64,000 bases of DNA from CAIWHR01 sp963813415 (GCA_963813415.1 CAWEYW010000009.1:62001-126000); one strand, 5' to 3'. Counted from the stretch's first letter, positions 16,328 through 25,512 are shown. The notes: generated by a model not told the origin, from the sequence alone. Translations and numbers: made by a program.

Positions 16328-17260
16328 TTGACGGATGCCAATACGATCTCCGCAGCGCACACCGATCACTGGACGGACGCCGACTGGGAAGGCCTCCTCT
16401 ACGCGATCGAGTTCAAGCAATGCACACCCGTTCTCGGCGCGGGTGCGTGCGCTGGCGTGCTTCCGCTAGGGCGGGAGATCGCGACCGAATGGGCGCGGCA
16501 GTACGACTATCCGTTCCAGGACACCGAGAACCTGCCGCGCGTGGCTCAGTACGTCGCCATCCAGGCGGGGCCGAACACGCCGAAGTTCCGGATCAAGCGC
16601 GAGTTCGCGGCGCGCGGGACGCCGAACTTCGACAATCCCAACGAACCGCATCGCCTCGTTGCCGACTTGCGGCTGCCCGTGTACGTCACCACCAACTACG
16701 ACGACTTCATCATGCAGGCACTGGCCCGCGGTACGCCCCCGCGGCAGCCCAAGCGGGAAGTGTGTCAGTGGTTCAAGCTGCGCGGGCGCAACCGCCTCGA
16801 CGTCGATGTCGGATACCAGCCCACACCCGACAGGCCGATGGTCTTCTATCTTCATGGCACGCTCGACAACGTCGACTCGATGGTCCTGACGGAGGACGAT
16901 TACCTCGAGTTTCTGGTATGCGTGTCGGAGGAGGAGAACCTGATCCCGCCCTGCATCTCGGAAGTATTCACGAGCTCATCGCTGCTGTTCATGGGCTACA
17001 GCCTCGATGACATGAACTTCAAGGTGCTGTTTCGGAAGCTGTCGAGCTATATGCGGCGGAACCAGAGCGAGCGGCACGTATCGGTCCAGCTCGCACCAAC
17101 ACCAAACGAGTCGAACGAGGCGTTCATCGCGCGTGCGCGGCAGCAGCGTGACTACCTCGAGAAGAACTTCGGACTCCAGAAGGTGAAGGTCTATTGGGGC
17201 ACCTGCGAGGCGTTCGCGGCTGAGCTCCGCGCGAGATGGGAGGCGTTCCATGGCGGGTGA
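16328..17260 (+). CDS. SIR2-family NAD-cleaving protein
   Basis: A 310-residue SIR2-fold protein of the type that acts as an NADase in antiphage systems. Visible motifs: TPVLGAGAC (33-41, the GAGxS-like NAD loop), VTTNYDDF (120-127, the TTNYD motif), YLHGTLD with His176 as predicted catalytic base, and FMGYSLDDMNF (221-231). The start is TTG at 16328, chosen for GGGAGGA six bases upstream; a TTG at 16286 lacks a ribosome site. Its last 11 bases overlap the STAND NTPase gene, so the two are translationally coupled and probably form one sensor-effector system: the STAND protein detects a trigger and the SIR2 protein depletes NAD. That mechanism is known for related systems and inferred here. 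Confidence 0.85.
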   Translation: MTDANTISAAHTDHWTDADWEGLLYAIEFKQCTPVLGAGACAGVLPLGREIATEWARQYDYPFQDTENLPRVAQYVAIQAGPNTPKFRIKREFAARGTPNFDNPNEPHRLVADLRLPVYVTTNYDDFIMQALARGTPPRQPKREVCQWFKLRGRNRLDVDVGYQPTPDRPMVFYLHGTLDNVDSMVLTEDDYLEFLVCVSEEENLIPPCISEVFTSSSLLFMGYSLDDMNFKVLFRKLSSYMRRNQSERHVSVQLAPTPNESNEAFIARARQQRDYLEKNFGLQKVKVYWGTCEAFAAELRARWEAFHGG

Positions 17261-20084
17261 CGGTCGAGGGCCCTACGTCGGCCCGCGACCGTTCGAGCGC
17301 AAGGATCAGGCCCTCTTTTTCGGTCGGGACCACGAGGCGGCGGCGCTGGTGTCGCTGGTCATCGCGCATCCCGTCGTGCTGCTCTACGCGCAATCGGGAG
17401 CCGGCAAGAGCTCGCTGCTGAACGCGCAGGTCATCCCGCGGCTGGAGCAACGGGGGTTCGAGGTGCTCGGCCCCGCGCGCGTCAGCGGGGAACTGCCTTC
17501 CGGAATTGCCGGGGCGAACGTCCTGAACATCTACGTGTTCAATGCCTTGATGAGCCTCGACCGGCCCGCGGATCCGGCCACAGTAGAGAAGATGTCCCTG
17601 TCGCAATACCTGCGCGCGAAGCCGTACCCGCCAGGTGCGAAGGGTGTGTCCCCGATCCGCATTCTGATCTTCGACCAGTTCGAGGAGCTGTTCACGTCGT
17701 TCGCCGGCCGGTGGATGGACCGCGCCAGTTTCTTCGACGATCTCGGCGCGGCACTCGAGGAGGACCCGCGCGTGCGCGCGATCTTCGCGATACGCGAGGA
17801 GTTCATCGGCAGCCTCGACGCCTATGCCAGCCGGCTGCCCGAGCGGCTGCGCACGCGCTTCCGGCTGGAACGTCTCGGCGCCGACGCGGCATTCCAGGCC
17901 GCGACCATGCCGCTGACGTCAACGGACCGCACGTTTACCCCCGGGGCCGCGCGCAAGTTGATCGAGAACCTGCTGAAGGTGCCGATCAAGTCCGCTACCG
18001 GCATCGTCGATGTGTCCGGCGAATTCGTCGAGCCGCTGCACCTCCAACTCGTGTGCACCAAGCTTTGGGAGTCGCTGCCGCCCGAGGTCAAGCTCATCGA
18101 CGAGAAGTACATCGGCGAGCTCGGCGACGTGGACGAGGCGCTCGCTGCCTACTACGAGTGGTGCATCGCAGAGATCGTCCGGGCCACCGGCATTGACGAG
18201 GGCGCGCTGCGTGCCTGGTTCGAAAAGACACTCACGACACCCGACGGCGCGCGCGGGATCGTCCCGAGGGGCGCGGAATCCACGGGCGGCCTGCGTAACG
18301 ACATCGTGGAGCGCGTGCAGAACCTCTACCTGATCCGCGTGGAGATGCGTGGCGTGCATCCCTGGTACGAGCTCACGCACGATCGCTTCGTCGCGCCGAT
18401 CCGCCGCTCGAACGAGAAGTGGCGGCAGTCCACCAGCGCTGGAAGCACCAATGCGCTGGATCTCGAGGCACGCGCTGAGCGCTGGACGCGTGCGGGACGT
18501 CCGTCGAAGGAGCTGCTGAGCGGGACTGAGCTGAATCGCACCACTGCGTGGCTGGCGCTACCCGGGACGCAGGCTTTCGGCGTGAGCGATGGTGTGCGCG
18601 ACTTCGTGCAGGCCAGCGAGCTCGCACGCGCAAGGCGACGCCGCTTAGGCGAGGTCGGGACGCTGGTGGGGGTGGCCGTGTTGACCTCGGGCATCGCGGC
18701 GGCGCTCTACCGCGCCAAGCTGCACGCAGAGGACGCCACCCTCACGGCGTACGGCGATGTTGCCGTTACGCTGGCCAAGCAACGCGGCAACGAGTTCGAC
18801 GCACTGGCATACGGCATGCGCGCCGTCGGGCCGCGTCTCGATACGCGCGGCGGTCCTCCGGCCACGGCGGTGAAGGGCCTGCAAGCGGCGGTCGATGGAC
18901 TCGGCAGCGCGCTATGGCTGCGCGGCTACTCGGGACCGGTCGCGAGCGTGGGCATCTCGCCGGATGGCAAGCGCGTTGTCGCGCTGACCGGCGACGAGAT
19001 CTGCGCGTGGGATGCCATAACCGGGCGCCCGCTGTACGAATGCCGACCGCTTCCCCCGCAGGAGAATGCTCAGCCGAACACCTTCTTCTCGCCGGATCGC
19101 AGGTGGGTCTACAGGACCGCCAGTCCCGGGACCGGCGGCGCGGCTCGGATCTGGGACGCGCGGGACGGAAATTCCGCGTTCGAGCAGCCGTTGGCGGGCA
19201 TGCAGAGCGTGAGCTTTTCGCGCGACGGGGCATGGCTCGCGGCGTGGGCGCCAGAGGCAGACGTGAAACTGCTGGAAGTCGCGACCGGCGCCGTGACGAC
19301 GCCGTTCGGGCAACGCGTGCAGGCCGACGACAGTCTGGTGATTGCGCCTGGCGGGCAACTTGCGGCCTTCGTGCGCGGCACTGACGTGGAGCTGTGGAGC
19401 CTCAGGAGAAACGAGCGAGTCGCCGTCCTGATGGAGGACCGCGACCGCGGATACACCTATGCCGATGCAGTGTTCTCGCCGGATGCGAAGCGGGTTGCCG
19501 CCACCACCCTGGATCTCAGCGCCAAGCGTGCGAAGATCGTGCTTTGGTCGATGGTCGACGATGTAACAGCCAAGGCGGCGATGCCGATCACGCTGGATCT
19601 TGCGCCGCTCACGCAGTTCGCCCTCGCATTCTCCGTGGACGGCAACACCGTGACCATCCTCGGCACCGGCGCCGCGGAGCTGCGCGACGCGGCGACCGGC
19701 GCGTTGCGGGACGAGGTTCCGCTCGCGCAGGGCTCGAGCGCCCAGCTACTCGACAATGGCCGCCTGCTGATCGGCCGGAGCGAAGGCGAGCGCTCCACGC
19801 TAACCGTGCTGGACCCGCGCACGCGAGGTGCCGTCGCCCAAGTTGAGGTGCCGGGGGAGGTCACCAACGCAGACGTGGCCAACGATTTCGCGCGGCTCGC
19901 AGCGGCCGACAAGAACAATTTCGTGAAGGTCTTCGAGGTCGGTCGACCGCCGTCGCGGCACGACGACCTGTCGCTTCGCCAACTCTTCGCCGTCGCCTGC
20001 GAAAAAATCCGCCACCAGCGCGAATTCTCGTCGATCGAGCCCGCGATCCGCGACAAATGCGCGGAAGACCGGCGTCCGGGGTGA
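17250..20084 (+). CDS. STAND NTPase (nSTAND1 type) with WD40 propeller
   Basis: A 944-residue signal-transduction ATPase. It opens with the nSTAND1 lead YVGPRPFERKDQALFFGRD (9-27), then Walker A AQSGAGKSS (47-55) and Walker B ILIFDQFEELF (138-148). A winged-helix/helical arm follows (to about 390, ending YELTHDRFVAPIR). One hydrophobic segment at about 468-487 (GTLVGVAVLTSGIAAALY) may insert in the membrane. From about 545 a WD40-like beta-propeller with repeats such as VASVGISPDGKRVVAL, VSFSRDGAWLAAW and AVFSPDAKRVAA reaches nearly to the end. The ATG at 17250 overlaps the SIR2 gene by 11 bases. By analogy to other STAND proteins the propeller would be the sensor and the upstream SIR2 protein the effector. 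Confidence 0.88.
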   Translation: MAGDGRGPYVGPRPFERKDQALFFGRDHEAAALVSLVIAHPVVLLYAQSGAGKSSLLNAQVIPRLEQRGFEVLGPARVSGELPSGIAGANVLNIYVFNALMSLDRPADPATVEKMSLSQYLRAKPYPPGAKGVSPIRILIFDQFEELFTSFAGRWMDRASFFDDLGAALEEDPRVRAIFAIREEFIGSLDAYASRLPERLRTRFRLERLGADAAFQAATMPLTSTDRTFTPGAARKLIENLLKVPIKSATGIVDVSGEFVEPLHLQLVCTKLWESLPPEVKLIDEKYIGELGDVDEALAAYYEWCIAEIVRATGIDEGALRAWFEKTLTTPDGARGIVPRGAESTGGLRNDIVERVQNLYLIRVEMRGVHPWYELTHDRFVAPIRRSNEKWRQSTSAGSTNALDLEARAERWTRAGRPSKELLSGTELNRTTAWLALPGTQAFGVSDGVRDFVQASELARARRRRLGEVGTLVGVAVLTSGIAAALYRAKLHAEDATLTAYGDVAVTLAKQRGNEFDALAYGMRAVGPRLDTRGGPPATAVKGLQAAVDGLGSALWLRGYSGPVASVGISPDGKRVVALTGDEICAWDAITGRPLYECRPLPPQENAQPNTFFSPDRRWVYRTASPGTGGAARIWDARDGNSAFEQPLAGMQSVSFSRDGAWLAAWAPEADVKLLEVATGAVTTPFGQRVQADDSLVIAPGGQLAAFVRGTDVELWSLRRNERVAVLMEDRDRGYTYADAVFSPDAKRVAATTLDLSAKRAKIVLWSMVDDVTAKAAMPITLDLAPLTQFALAFSVDGNTVTILGTGAAELRDAATGALRDEVPLAQGSSAQLLDNGRLLIGRSEGERSTLTVLDPRTRGAVAQVEVPGEVTNADVANDFARLAAADKNNFVKVFEVGRPPSRHDDLSLRQLFAVACEKIRHQREFSSIEPAIRDKCAEDRRPG

Positions 20085-20306
20085 GGGCCTCGACGCCATT
20101 GCTCCAGCAACGCCAACATCCGCGGAGATCGCGGCAACGACCCCTGAAGTGTTCATCGCACGCGCCGCTTGTGCGAAACAGGTTCCGGTATCACGGCAGC
20201 ATGGCTCTCGTGCCGTGGGCCCGGATCTTTACAGCGCTGTTTTCGTAGGGTGCCGATTCGGGCGACTCCATCGCCACGACACTGGCGGTTGCGGCCGCCA
20301 CAAACC

Positions 20307-20328
20307 TGGAATACCATTCAATCATTGA
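20307..20328. promoter_or_regulatory. overlapping palindromes, possible IclR-type operator
   Basis: In the 388-base gap 20085-20472, upstream of the ABC-transporter/catabolic genes, TGGAATACCATTCA (20307-20320, GAAT-ACC-ATTC palindrome) overlaps TCAATCATTGA (20318-20328, an 11-base palindrome). The first resembles the TGGAAAT-N-ATTTCCA form of IclR operators, and an IclR-family regulator is encoded at 29973 in the same cluster. The rest of the gap shows nothing recognisable to me. The link is an inference from motif and neighbourhood. Confidence 0.35.
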
Positions 20329-20472
20329 TCGTGATCCCAAGAACGGTCTCCAAAGCCCGCGGAGGCCTAGTGGTGCTCGGATACCTGCCCTGAGTCGGCC
20401 CGATTCCCGGATTCGTCGTCGATACGCGCCCGTTCGGCGGTTCGCGAACATCGAGGAACGCAGGAGGAGTCA

Positions 20473-21357
20473 ATGTCCTTGAAAGCGTCGTCCGCACATC
20501 CAGACGGTCTTCAGAGTTCGACGAACTGGGAGTCGCCAGACGCGGTACTGTCACCCGCCGGTGTCCGGAGCAACAAGCGCTCGAAGGGCATGCGCGCGGC
20601 AATGAGGGTCGGCTGGAATCTGCTGCCGCCTCTGACGTTTCTCGCCATCGTCGCGCTGTGGGCGGCTGCGATCCCGATCTTCAGGATTCCCGCCTATTTG
20701 CTGCCGGGTCCGGCAGGTGTCTTCTCCCGGATGGTTTCGGACGCTCCGATGCTCTGGACCCACTCCATGGTGACACTGACGGAGATCGTGCTCGGTTTCG
20801 GCCTCACGCTGGTGACGGCAATCCCGCTTGGGCTGGTGATCGCCCTCTCGCGCGTGGCGAAACAAATCGTCTACCCGCCGCTGATGCTGATGCAGCTTGT
20901 GCCCAAGATCGCGGTCGCTCCGCTCTTTCTCGTCTGGCTCGGCTTCGGCATCGAGTCGAAGGTTCTGCTGACCGTACTCATGACGTTTTTCCCGCTGCTG
21001 CTTGCGAGCATCAGTGGATTCCAGATCCTCGACGATCGGCTGCTCTATCTGACCCAGTCCATGGGTGCGAGCCGCTGGCAGACGTTCCGGTACCTGCGTT
21101 TTCCCGCTGCGCTTCCGGTCATCTTTTCCGGCATCAAGACGTCGGCAACCATCGCTGCCACGGCGGCGATCGTCGCCGAGTTCGTCGGCGCCAACAAGGG
21201 CCTTGGTTATGTTCTGCTCCGTGGTACGAGCACGATGGACATCGAATTGACGTTCGTCGTTCTTGTCGTGCTCACGCTCATCGGCATCGCCATGAACTAT
21301 GTGGTCGAGTTCAGCGAATGGGCCATGACCCCATGGCAGCGCTCCAAGAACAACTAG
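20473..21357 (+). CDS. ABC transporter permease (SsuC/TauC/nitrate type)
   Basis: A 294-residue inner-membrane permease of the BPD_transp_1 family that serves NMT1/TauA-type binding proteins. A polar N-terminus (1-45) is followed by about six transmembrane helices, starting TFLAIVALWAAAIPIF. The EAA-like loop that contacts the ATPase is at QSMGASRWQTFRYLRFPAALP. ATG at 20473 has an ideal GGAGGAG ribosome site. It is the first gene of a long rightward cluster; the binding protein follows after 80 bases and the ATPase is two genes further on. Substrate unknown; the surrounding CoA and sugar-acid enzymes suggest an organic acid. Confidence 0.9.
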   Translation: MSLKASSAHPDGLQSSTNWESPDAVLSPAGVRSNKRSKGMRAAMRVGWNLLPPLTFLAIVALWAAAIPIFRIPAYLLPGPAGVFSRMVSDAPMLWTHSMVTLTEIVLGFGLTLVTAIPLGLVIALSRVAKQIVYPPLMLMQLVPKIAVAPLFLVWLGFGIESKVLLTVLMTFFPLLLASISGFQILDDRLLYLTQSMGASRWQTFRYLRFPAALPVIFSGIKTSATIAATAAIVAEFVGANKGLGYVLLRGTSTMDIELTFVVLVVLTLIGIAMNYVVEFSEWAMTPWQRSKNN

Positions 21358-21437
21358 CGACATCGCAGGTCATTCGCACAGCACCATGACGTCATCGGGG
21401 CAACCATCCGGCGAGCCCTTGTCCAGGAGGAGATCAA

Positions 21438-22448
21438 ATGCGCAAGTCAGCCCGTAAATTGTTTATCGCCGGCGCCGTTGCGTCTGGTATCGCATTCGCA
21501 ACCAGCGCGTTCGCCGCAGCCGCTGCGACGCCGGTCACCTTTCAGCTGAACTGGGTCGCCGGCGGACCCAACGCCGGCTTTGCCGCCGCGGTCGCCGAGG
21601 GGTTCTACAAGGATGCAGGACTCGACGTCACCCTGGTGCAGGGCAACGGCTCCGGCAACACCGCTCAGCTCGTTGCAAGCGGCCGGGCGCAAATCGCGTA
21701 CGCCGATGCAGTCGCGGTCAGCCAGTTGATCGCCAAGGGCGCCCCGATGAAGATGCTGGCGACCATCTATCAGTCGAACCCGAACGAGGTGTCGGCCCTG
21801 AAGAAGACGGGCATCAAATCGGTCAAGGACCTCACCGGCAAGAAGGTCGGAGTTCCGTCGGGATCCTCGCAGACCACGATGCTCCCGCTGTTCCTGAAGG
21901 CGAACAACCTGAAGGAATCGGATATGACCCTCATGAACATGCCGCCGACGGCGATGGTGCCGGCGCTGCTGCAGGGCCAGGTGGACGCCATCCTGGGTTC
22001 CATCGACGCGTACCAGATCCAGCTCGAAGCGCAGGGTGCGCAACTGGACAATTTCCGGTTTGCCGACTACGGCGTGCCTACGGTGAGCACGTCGATTTTC
22101 GCGAACGATACCTACATCAAGGAGAACCCGGAGATCGTCAAGAAGTTCATCGCGGCGAGTCTCAAGGGCTGGAGCTTCGCGCTCGACAATCCGGAGAAGA
22201 CGGTGAAGGACATCAAGACTGTCTTCCCCGAGGTGAACGAAAAGCTGGCCGCCTCGGAGCTTGCAGCGATCAAGCCGCTGTTCTGCAGCGGCGGAGCGAA
22301 ATACATCGGCAAGGCGGAAGACGCCCTGTGGGTGAAGAGCCAGGACCTTCTTTCCGAAGTCGGATTGCTGCCGAAGGGACAGGACCCGAAGAGCTATTAC
22401 ACCAACGCGTACCTGCCGCCGGAATCGCAGATGCGCGCCTGCAAGTAG
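21438..22448 (+). CDS. ABC transporter substrate-binding protein (NMT1/THI5-like)
   Basis: A 336-residue periplasmic binding protein with a signal peptide (about 1-27, GIAFATSAFAAAAA). The NMT1-family opening is VTFQLNWVAGGPNAGFAAAVAEGFYKDAGLDV, written here only in part as FQLNWVAGGPNAG and GFYKDAGLDV. The type II periplasmic fold follows (LTGKKVGVPSGSS, MNMPPTAMVPALLQGQVDA). A strong GGAGGAGAT site precedes the ATG. It pairs with the permease at 20473 and the ATPase at 23091. Relatives bind pyrimidines, taurine, nitrate or aromatic acids; the ligand here cannot be read from sequence. Confidence 0.92.
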   Translation: MRKSARKLFIAGAVASGIAFATSAFAAAAATPVTFQLNWVAGGPNAGFAAAVAEGFYKDAGLDVTLVQGNGSGNTAQLVASGRAQIAYADAVAVSQLIAKGAPMKMLATIYQSNPNEVSALKKTGIKSVKDLTGKKVGVPSGSSQTTMLPLFLKANNLKESDMTLMNMPPTAMVPALLQGQVDAILGSIDAYQIQLEAQGAQLDNFRFADYGVPTVSTSIFANDTYIKENPEIVKKFIAASLKGWSFALDNPEKTVKDIKTVFPEVNEKLAASELAAIKPLFCSGGAKYIGKAEDALWVKSQDLLSEVGLLPKGQDPKSYYTNAYLPPESQMRACK

Positions 22449-22566
22449 GAGCATCCATCAAGGCTGTGCAAAGCGCCGTGCTTTGGCCGCTCCAGTTCCG
22501 GCTTCAGCCTGGCGCGGCGCATGGCCCAATGTGGGAGCAGCACGCAATCCTGAGGCAGAGGATCCG

Positions 22567-23094
22567 ATGACGGACAATGCACGGCGGCTCGGATTCGTTT
22601 ATGCGGACCTTCATGTCGGCATGGCTTTCCGCAGCCCGGGCCGCACGATCACGGATGCGGACCTTGTCGGCTTCGCGGGTCTCACCGGCGACTATTCCGA
22701 GTTGCACACCAGCGACGTGTATGCGAAAAGCAGCCAATTCGGACGCAGGGTTGCGCATGGCATGCTGGGACTTGCCTATGCACACGGTCTGATGTGGGCC
22801 AGGACCGGTGAGCTGCGGCAAACCGCAATCGCGTTCTTGGGGATCAGTGATTGGAGGTTCCTGGAACCGATCTACGTTGGCGACACGATATTCGTCAATT
22901 ACGAGATCAGCGAGTTGCGGGACAGCAAGTCGCGGCCGACCCAGGCGATCGCCGTCTTCGACGTAGCGGTCGTCGACCAGAACGAGCGGGTTGTGCAGCG
23001 TGGCCGCAAGGCGCTTCTGCTGTCGAAGGAACCTCTCGAGGCAGTTACGGCCTCGGCTGCGCCCGGCACATCGGTCAGGGACCAGCGGCCATGA
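22567..23094 (+). CDS. MaoC-family (R)-specific enoyl-CoA hydratase-like protein
   Basis: A 175-residue single hot-dog-domain protein. It carries the hydratase-2 active-site pattern: Asp and His in GDYSELHTSDVYA, followed by the family helix RRVAHGMLGLAYAHGL. It would add water to a trans-2-enoyl-CoA or a related unsaturated CoA ester. The start at 22567 follows GAGGATCC and gives the usual N-terminus (GMAFRSPGRTITDADLV). It ends in a 4-base ATGA overlap with the ABC ATPase gene, so it is firmly inside the transport operon. It probably acts on the imported substrate once it is a CoA ester; this is inferred. Confidence 0.88.
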   Translation: MTDNARRLGFVYADLHVGMAFRSPGRTITDADLVGFAGLTGDYSELHTSDVYAKSSQFGRRVAHGMLGLAYAHGLMWARTGELRQTAIAFLGISDWRFLEPIYVGDTIFVNYEISELRDSKSRPTQAIAVFDVAVVDQNERVVQRGRKALLLSKEPLEAVTASAAPGTSVRDQRP

Positions 23095-23945
23095 CGCCAA
23101 CGCCCACCGGCCGCGACGCAATCACGAAATCCGGCGTTCCGATCACCATCCGAAAGGTCTCGAAGACCTTCGGCGAGGACGGCGACAAGCCGTTCCGCGC
23201 GTTGAAGCAAATCAACATGGATATCGAAGCCGGGGAATTCATCTCGGTTGTCGGTCCGTCCGGGTGCGGGAAGAGCACGCTGATGCTCATGGTGGCGGGA
23301 CTCCTCGGCCGGAGTGAAGGCGACATCCTGGTCGGTGGCAAGCCCGTAACGAAACCGATCACCGATGTTGGCATCGCGTTTCAGGACCATTTGTTGCTCG
23401 AATTTCGGACGGCCATCGAGAATGTCACGCTGCAGGCCGATATTCGCCGCTTGCCGAAGAAGAAGATCGAGGGCCGGGCAAGAGAGCTTTTCGAGCAGCT
23501 TCGTCTCACTCATGCCATCGACAAATACCCGCGGCAGCTGTCGGGTGGCATGCGTCAACGCGTTTCCCTCGTTCGCACGCTGGTGCACGACCCGTCGGTC
23601 ATCCTGATGGACGAGCCATTCGGTGCACTGGATGCGCTGACCCGTCTGCAGGTTCGCATGGATCTGGAAGCGCTGTGGCTTCGTCGCCGGCCCACCGTGC
23701 TCTTCATCACCCACAGCGTCGAGGAGGCGGTCGGGCTATCCGATCGCGTTTTCGTGATGAGCCCGAGCCCCGGTGAGGTGGTGGAGGAGATGAACGTAGA
23801 ACTGCCTCGTCCGCGCCCCATCGTGCTGGGCGATGCGCCGGAATTCAGTGCATACGTGGACCGCATCCACCGGCATTTCGAGAAAATGGGCGTACTGCAC
23901 GGCAGCAACATCGCATCGGGGCATGGGCTCGAGGCGGCGCCATGA
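23091..23945 (+). CDS. ABC transporter ATP-binding protein (nitrate/taurine type)
   Basis: A 284-residue ATPase. Walker A is GPSGCGKST (55-63), the Q-loop lies in GIAFQDHLLLEF, the signature LSGGMRQR, Walker B VILMDEPFGALD, and the switch His in FITHSVEEA. The D-loop and length are as in TauB/SsuB. It energises the permease at 20473 and binding protein at 21438. It begins in an ATGA overlap with the MaoC-type gene and ends in an ATGA overlap with the enoyl-CoA hydratase gene, showing tight coupling of transport to catabolism. Confidence 0.93.
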   Translation: MTPTPTGRDAITKSGVPITIRKVSKTFGEDGDKPFRALKQINMDIEAGEFISVVGPSGCGKSTLMLMVAGLLGRSEGDILVGGKPVTKPITDVGIAFQDHLLLEFRTAIENVTLQADIRRLPKKKIEGRARELFEQLRLTHAIDKYPRQLSGGMRQRVSLVRTLVHDPSVILMDEPFGALDALTRLQVRMDLEALWLRRRPTVLFITHSVEEAVGLSDRVFVMSPSPGEVVEEMNVELPRPRPIVLGDAPEFSAYVDRIHRHFEKMGVLHGSNIASGHGLEAAP

Positions 23946-24754
23946 TGATGGCTGCCACCAACGGCGGGATGCCACCGGCCGCGTCGCGGCCCCTGGTCGA
24001 GGTCATCTTCAACGGACCGATCGCTGAAGTCGGGATCCACAGCGGCCCGATCAACCTGGTCACCCGGGACATGCTGCGCACCTTCAGCGGTGTCCTGACG
24101 GCCATGAGCGCGCGGGAAGACGTCCGCTGCGTCATCGTGCATGGCGGCGATGCGCGTGCATTCTGCGCCGGAAGTGACATCAAGGAGTTTGCCCATCTTC
24201 GCAGCGACGCGAGCGAGCGCAAGATCCTTTTCGAGGACATGGTGCTGAGGCGCTTGGCTGCCTTGCCCATGCCCACCATTGCCGCGATCGACGGGCCGGC
24301 GCTGGGTGGCGGCCTCGAGCTTGCCCTCGCGTGTGATCTTCGGGTGCTCCGACGCGGCGTCGCTCTCGGTCTCACCGAGTCCGCTCTTGGGGGCCTCGCC
24401 GGCAATGGTGCCGTGCGATTGACGCGTCTCATCGGTCCCGGCCGGGCAAAGCACATGCTCTTCACCGGCGAAACGATTTCAGCGGAACAAGCGCTGGACT
24501 GGGGCGTGGTCAACCACGTTACCGATGGGTCGGCCCTCGACGGCGCGCGCGAGCTGGCAACGGCCATCGTCGCGCGTGGTCCGCTCTCGAACAGGCTCGC
24601 CAAGAAGCTCGTCGAAGCGGCGCAGGATCTTCCGCTCGATGCGAGTCTGTCGATGTCCACGGTCGCCCAGCAGCAGATATTCGATAGCGACGACCTGCAC
24701 GAAGGCGTGGCAGCGTTCTTTGCCAAACGCGAACCCCAATTCAAGGGGCGCTGA
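23942..24754 (+). CDS. enoyl-CoA hydratase/isomerase (crotonase) family protein
   Basis: A 270-residue crotonase. The first oxyanion-hole segment is FCAGSDIKEF, the second GPALGGGLELALACD. The two glutamates of classical hydratases are present (in GGLELAL and in LGLTESALGG). It would hydrate or isomerise an enoyl-CoA, next to the MaoC-type hydratase two genes earlier. Having two different hydratase folds in one operon suggests two separate hydration or cleavage steps. The ATG at 23942 overlaps the ATPase gene stop. Confidence 0.9.
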   Translation: MMMAATNGGMPPAASRPLVEVIFNGPIAEVGIHSGPINLVTRDMLRTFSGVLTAMSAREDVRCVIVHGGDARAFCAGSDIKEFAHLRSDASERKILFEDMVLRRLAALPMPTIAAIDGPALGGGLELALACDLRVLRRGVALGLTESALGGLAGNGAVRLTRLIGPGRAKHMLFTGETISAEQALDWGVVNHVTDGSALDGARELATAIVARGPLSNRLAKKLVEAAQDLPLDASLSMSTVAQQQIFDSDDLHEGVAAFFAKREPQFKGR

Positions 24755-24756
24755 GC

Positions 24757-25512
24757 GTGACGAGCGAAACCCTGCTTTCTGATTCCGCGGTCAAGTCACA
24801 GCCGGCGGAACGCGGTCCTGCCGGAACCGCGCTGTTCGGCACGGGCGCCGTAGTGGTCTGGAACGACGTTGCCCCCGAGGGTCGCGAGCGATTCTACGAA
24901 TGGCACGATAAGGAGCACATCCCCGAGCGGCTCGCGATTCCCGGATTTCGCCGCGGACGACGCTACATCAGTGCCGGGCATTCGCCGGAATGGTTGACCC
25001 TTTACGAGGCCGATGACATCGACGTCGTCACTTCCAGGGAATACCTTGCGCGGCTTAACTCGCCGACCCCGCAGACCGTGCAGACGCTCCGTTACTTCCG
25101 GAACACGTCGCGCGCGGTTTGCCGGCTCGTGCATTCCGTTGGTTCCAGCAGCGGTGGCCACGTACTTGCGATGCGGGTCGATGTCCCTCCTGGACAGGGC
25201 GACATGCTGTCACGTTGCCTCAGCATGGACGTGTTCCCACGGTCCATGGCGCTGACCGGGATCGTGGCCTGTCACCTTTACGCTGCCGATGAAGCAGCAA
25301 GCTTCACGAACACGGCCGAGTCGAAGACGCGTGAATTCGACGTGCCCAATTGGGTCGTGCTGGTCGAAGCCACCAGACCCCAGGCGGCGCAACACGTGCG
25401 TGCGCTCGTCGAAGCACCGGACCTGCATGGGGCCGGCGTCGTGGTGCGTGGCGATGCCGCGGTCTACTCCCTGGAAATTTGCCGGTTGTCCCCGCCGGCG
25501 AATGCCTCGTAA
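24757..25512 (+). CDS. uncharacterised dimeric alpha/beta-barrel-like (EthD-like) protein
   Basis: A 251-residue protein. Residues about 30-110 look like a ferredoxin-like/EthD-type module (AVVVWNDVAPEGRERFYEWHDKEHIPERL, quoted here as VVWNDVAPEG and YEWHDKEHIPERL), with the WHDKEHIPER signature typical of such barrels. A second, weaker repeat follows (LAMRVDVPPGQG to ACHLYAADE). Start is GTG at 24757, behind AAGGGGCG and 2 bases after the hydratase stop. Relatives in aromatic and terpenoid degradation clusters have unclear roles. A helper, isomerase or lactone-handling function is possible, but I cannot assign one. Confidence 0.65.
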   Translation: MTSETLLSDSAVKSQPAERGPAGTALFGTGAVVVWNDVAPEGRERFYEWHDKEHIPERLAIPGFRRGRRYISAGHSPEWLTLYEADDIDVVTSREYLARLNSPTPQTVQTLRYFRNTSRAVCRLVHSVGSSSGGHVLAMRVDVPPGQGDMLSRCLSMDVFPRSMALTGIVACHLYAADEAASFTNTAESKTREFDVPNWVVLVEATRPQAAQHVRALVEAPDLHGAGVVVRGDAAVYSLEICRLSPPANAS

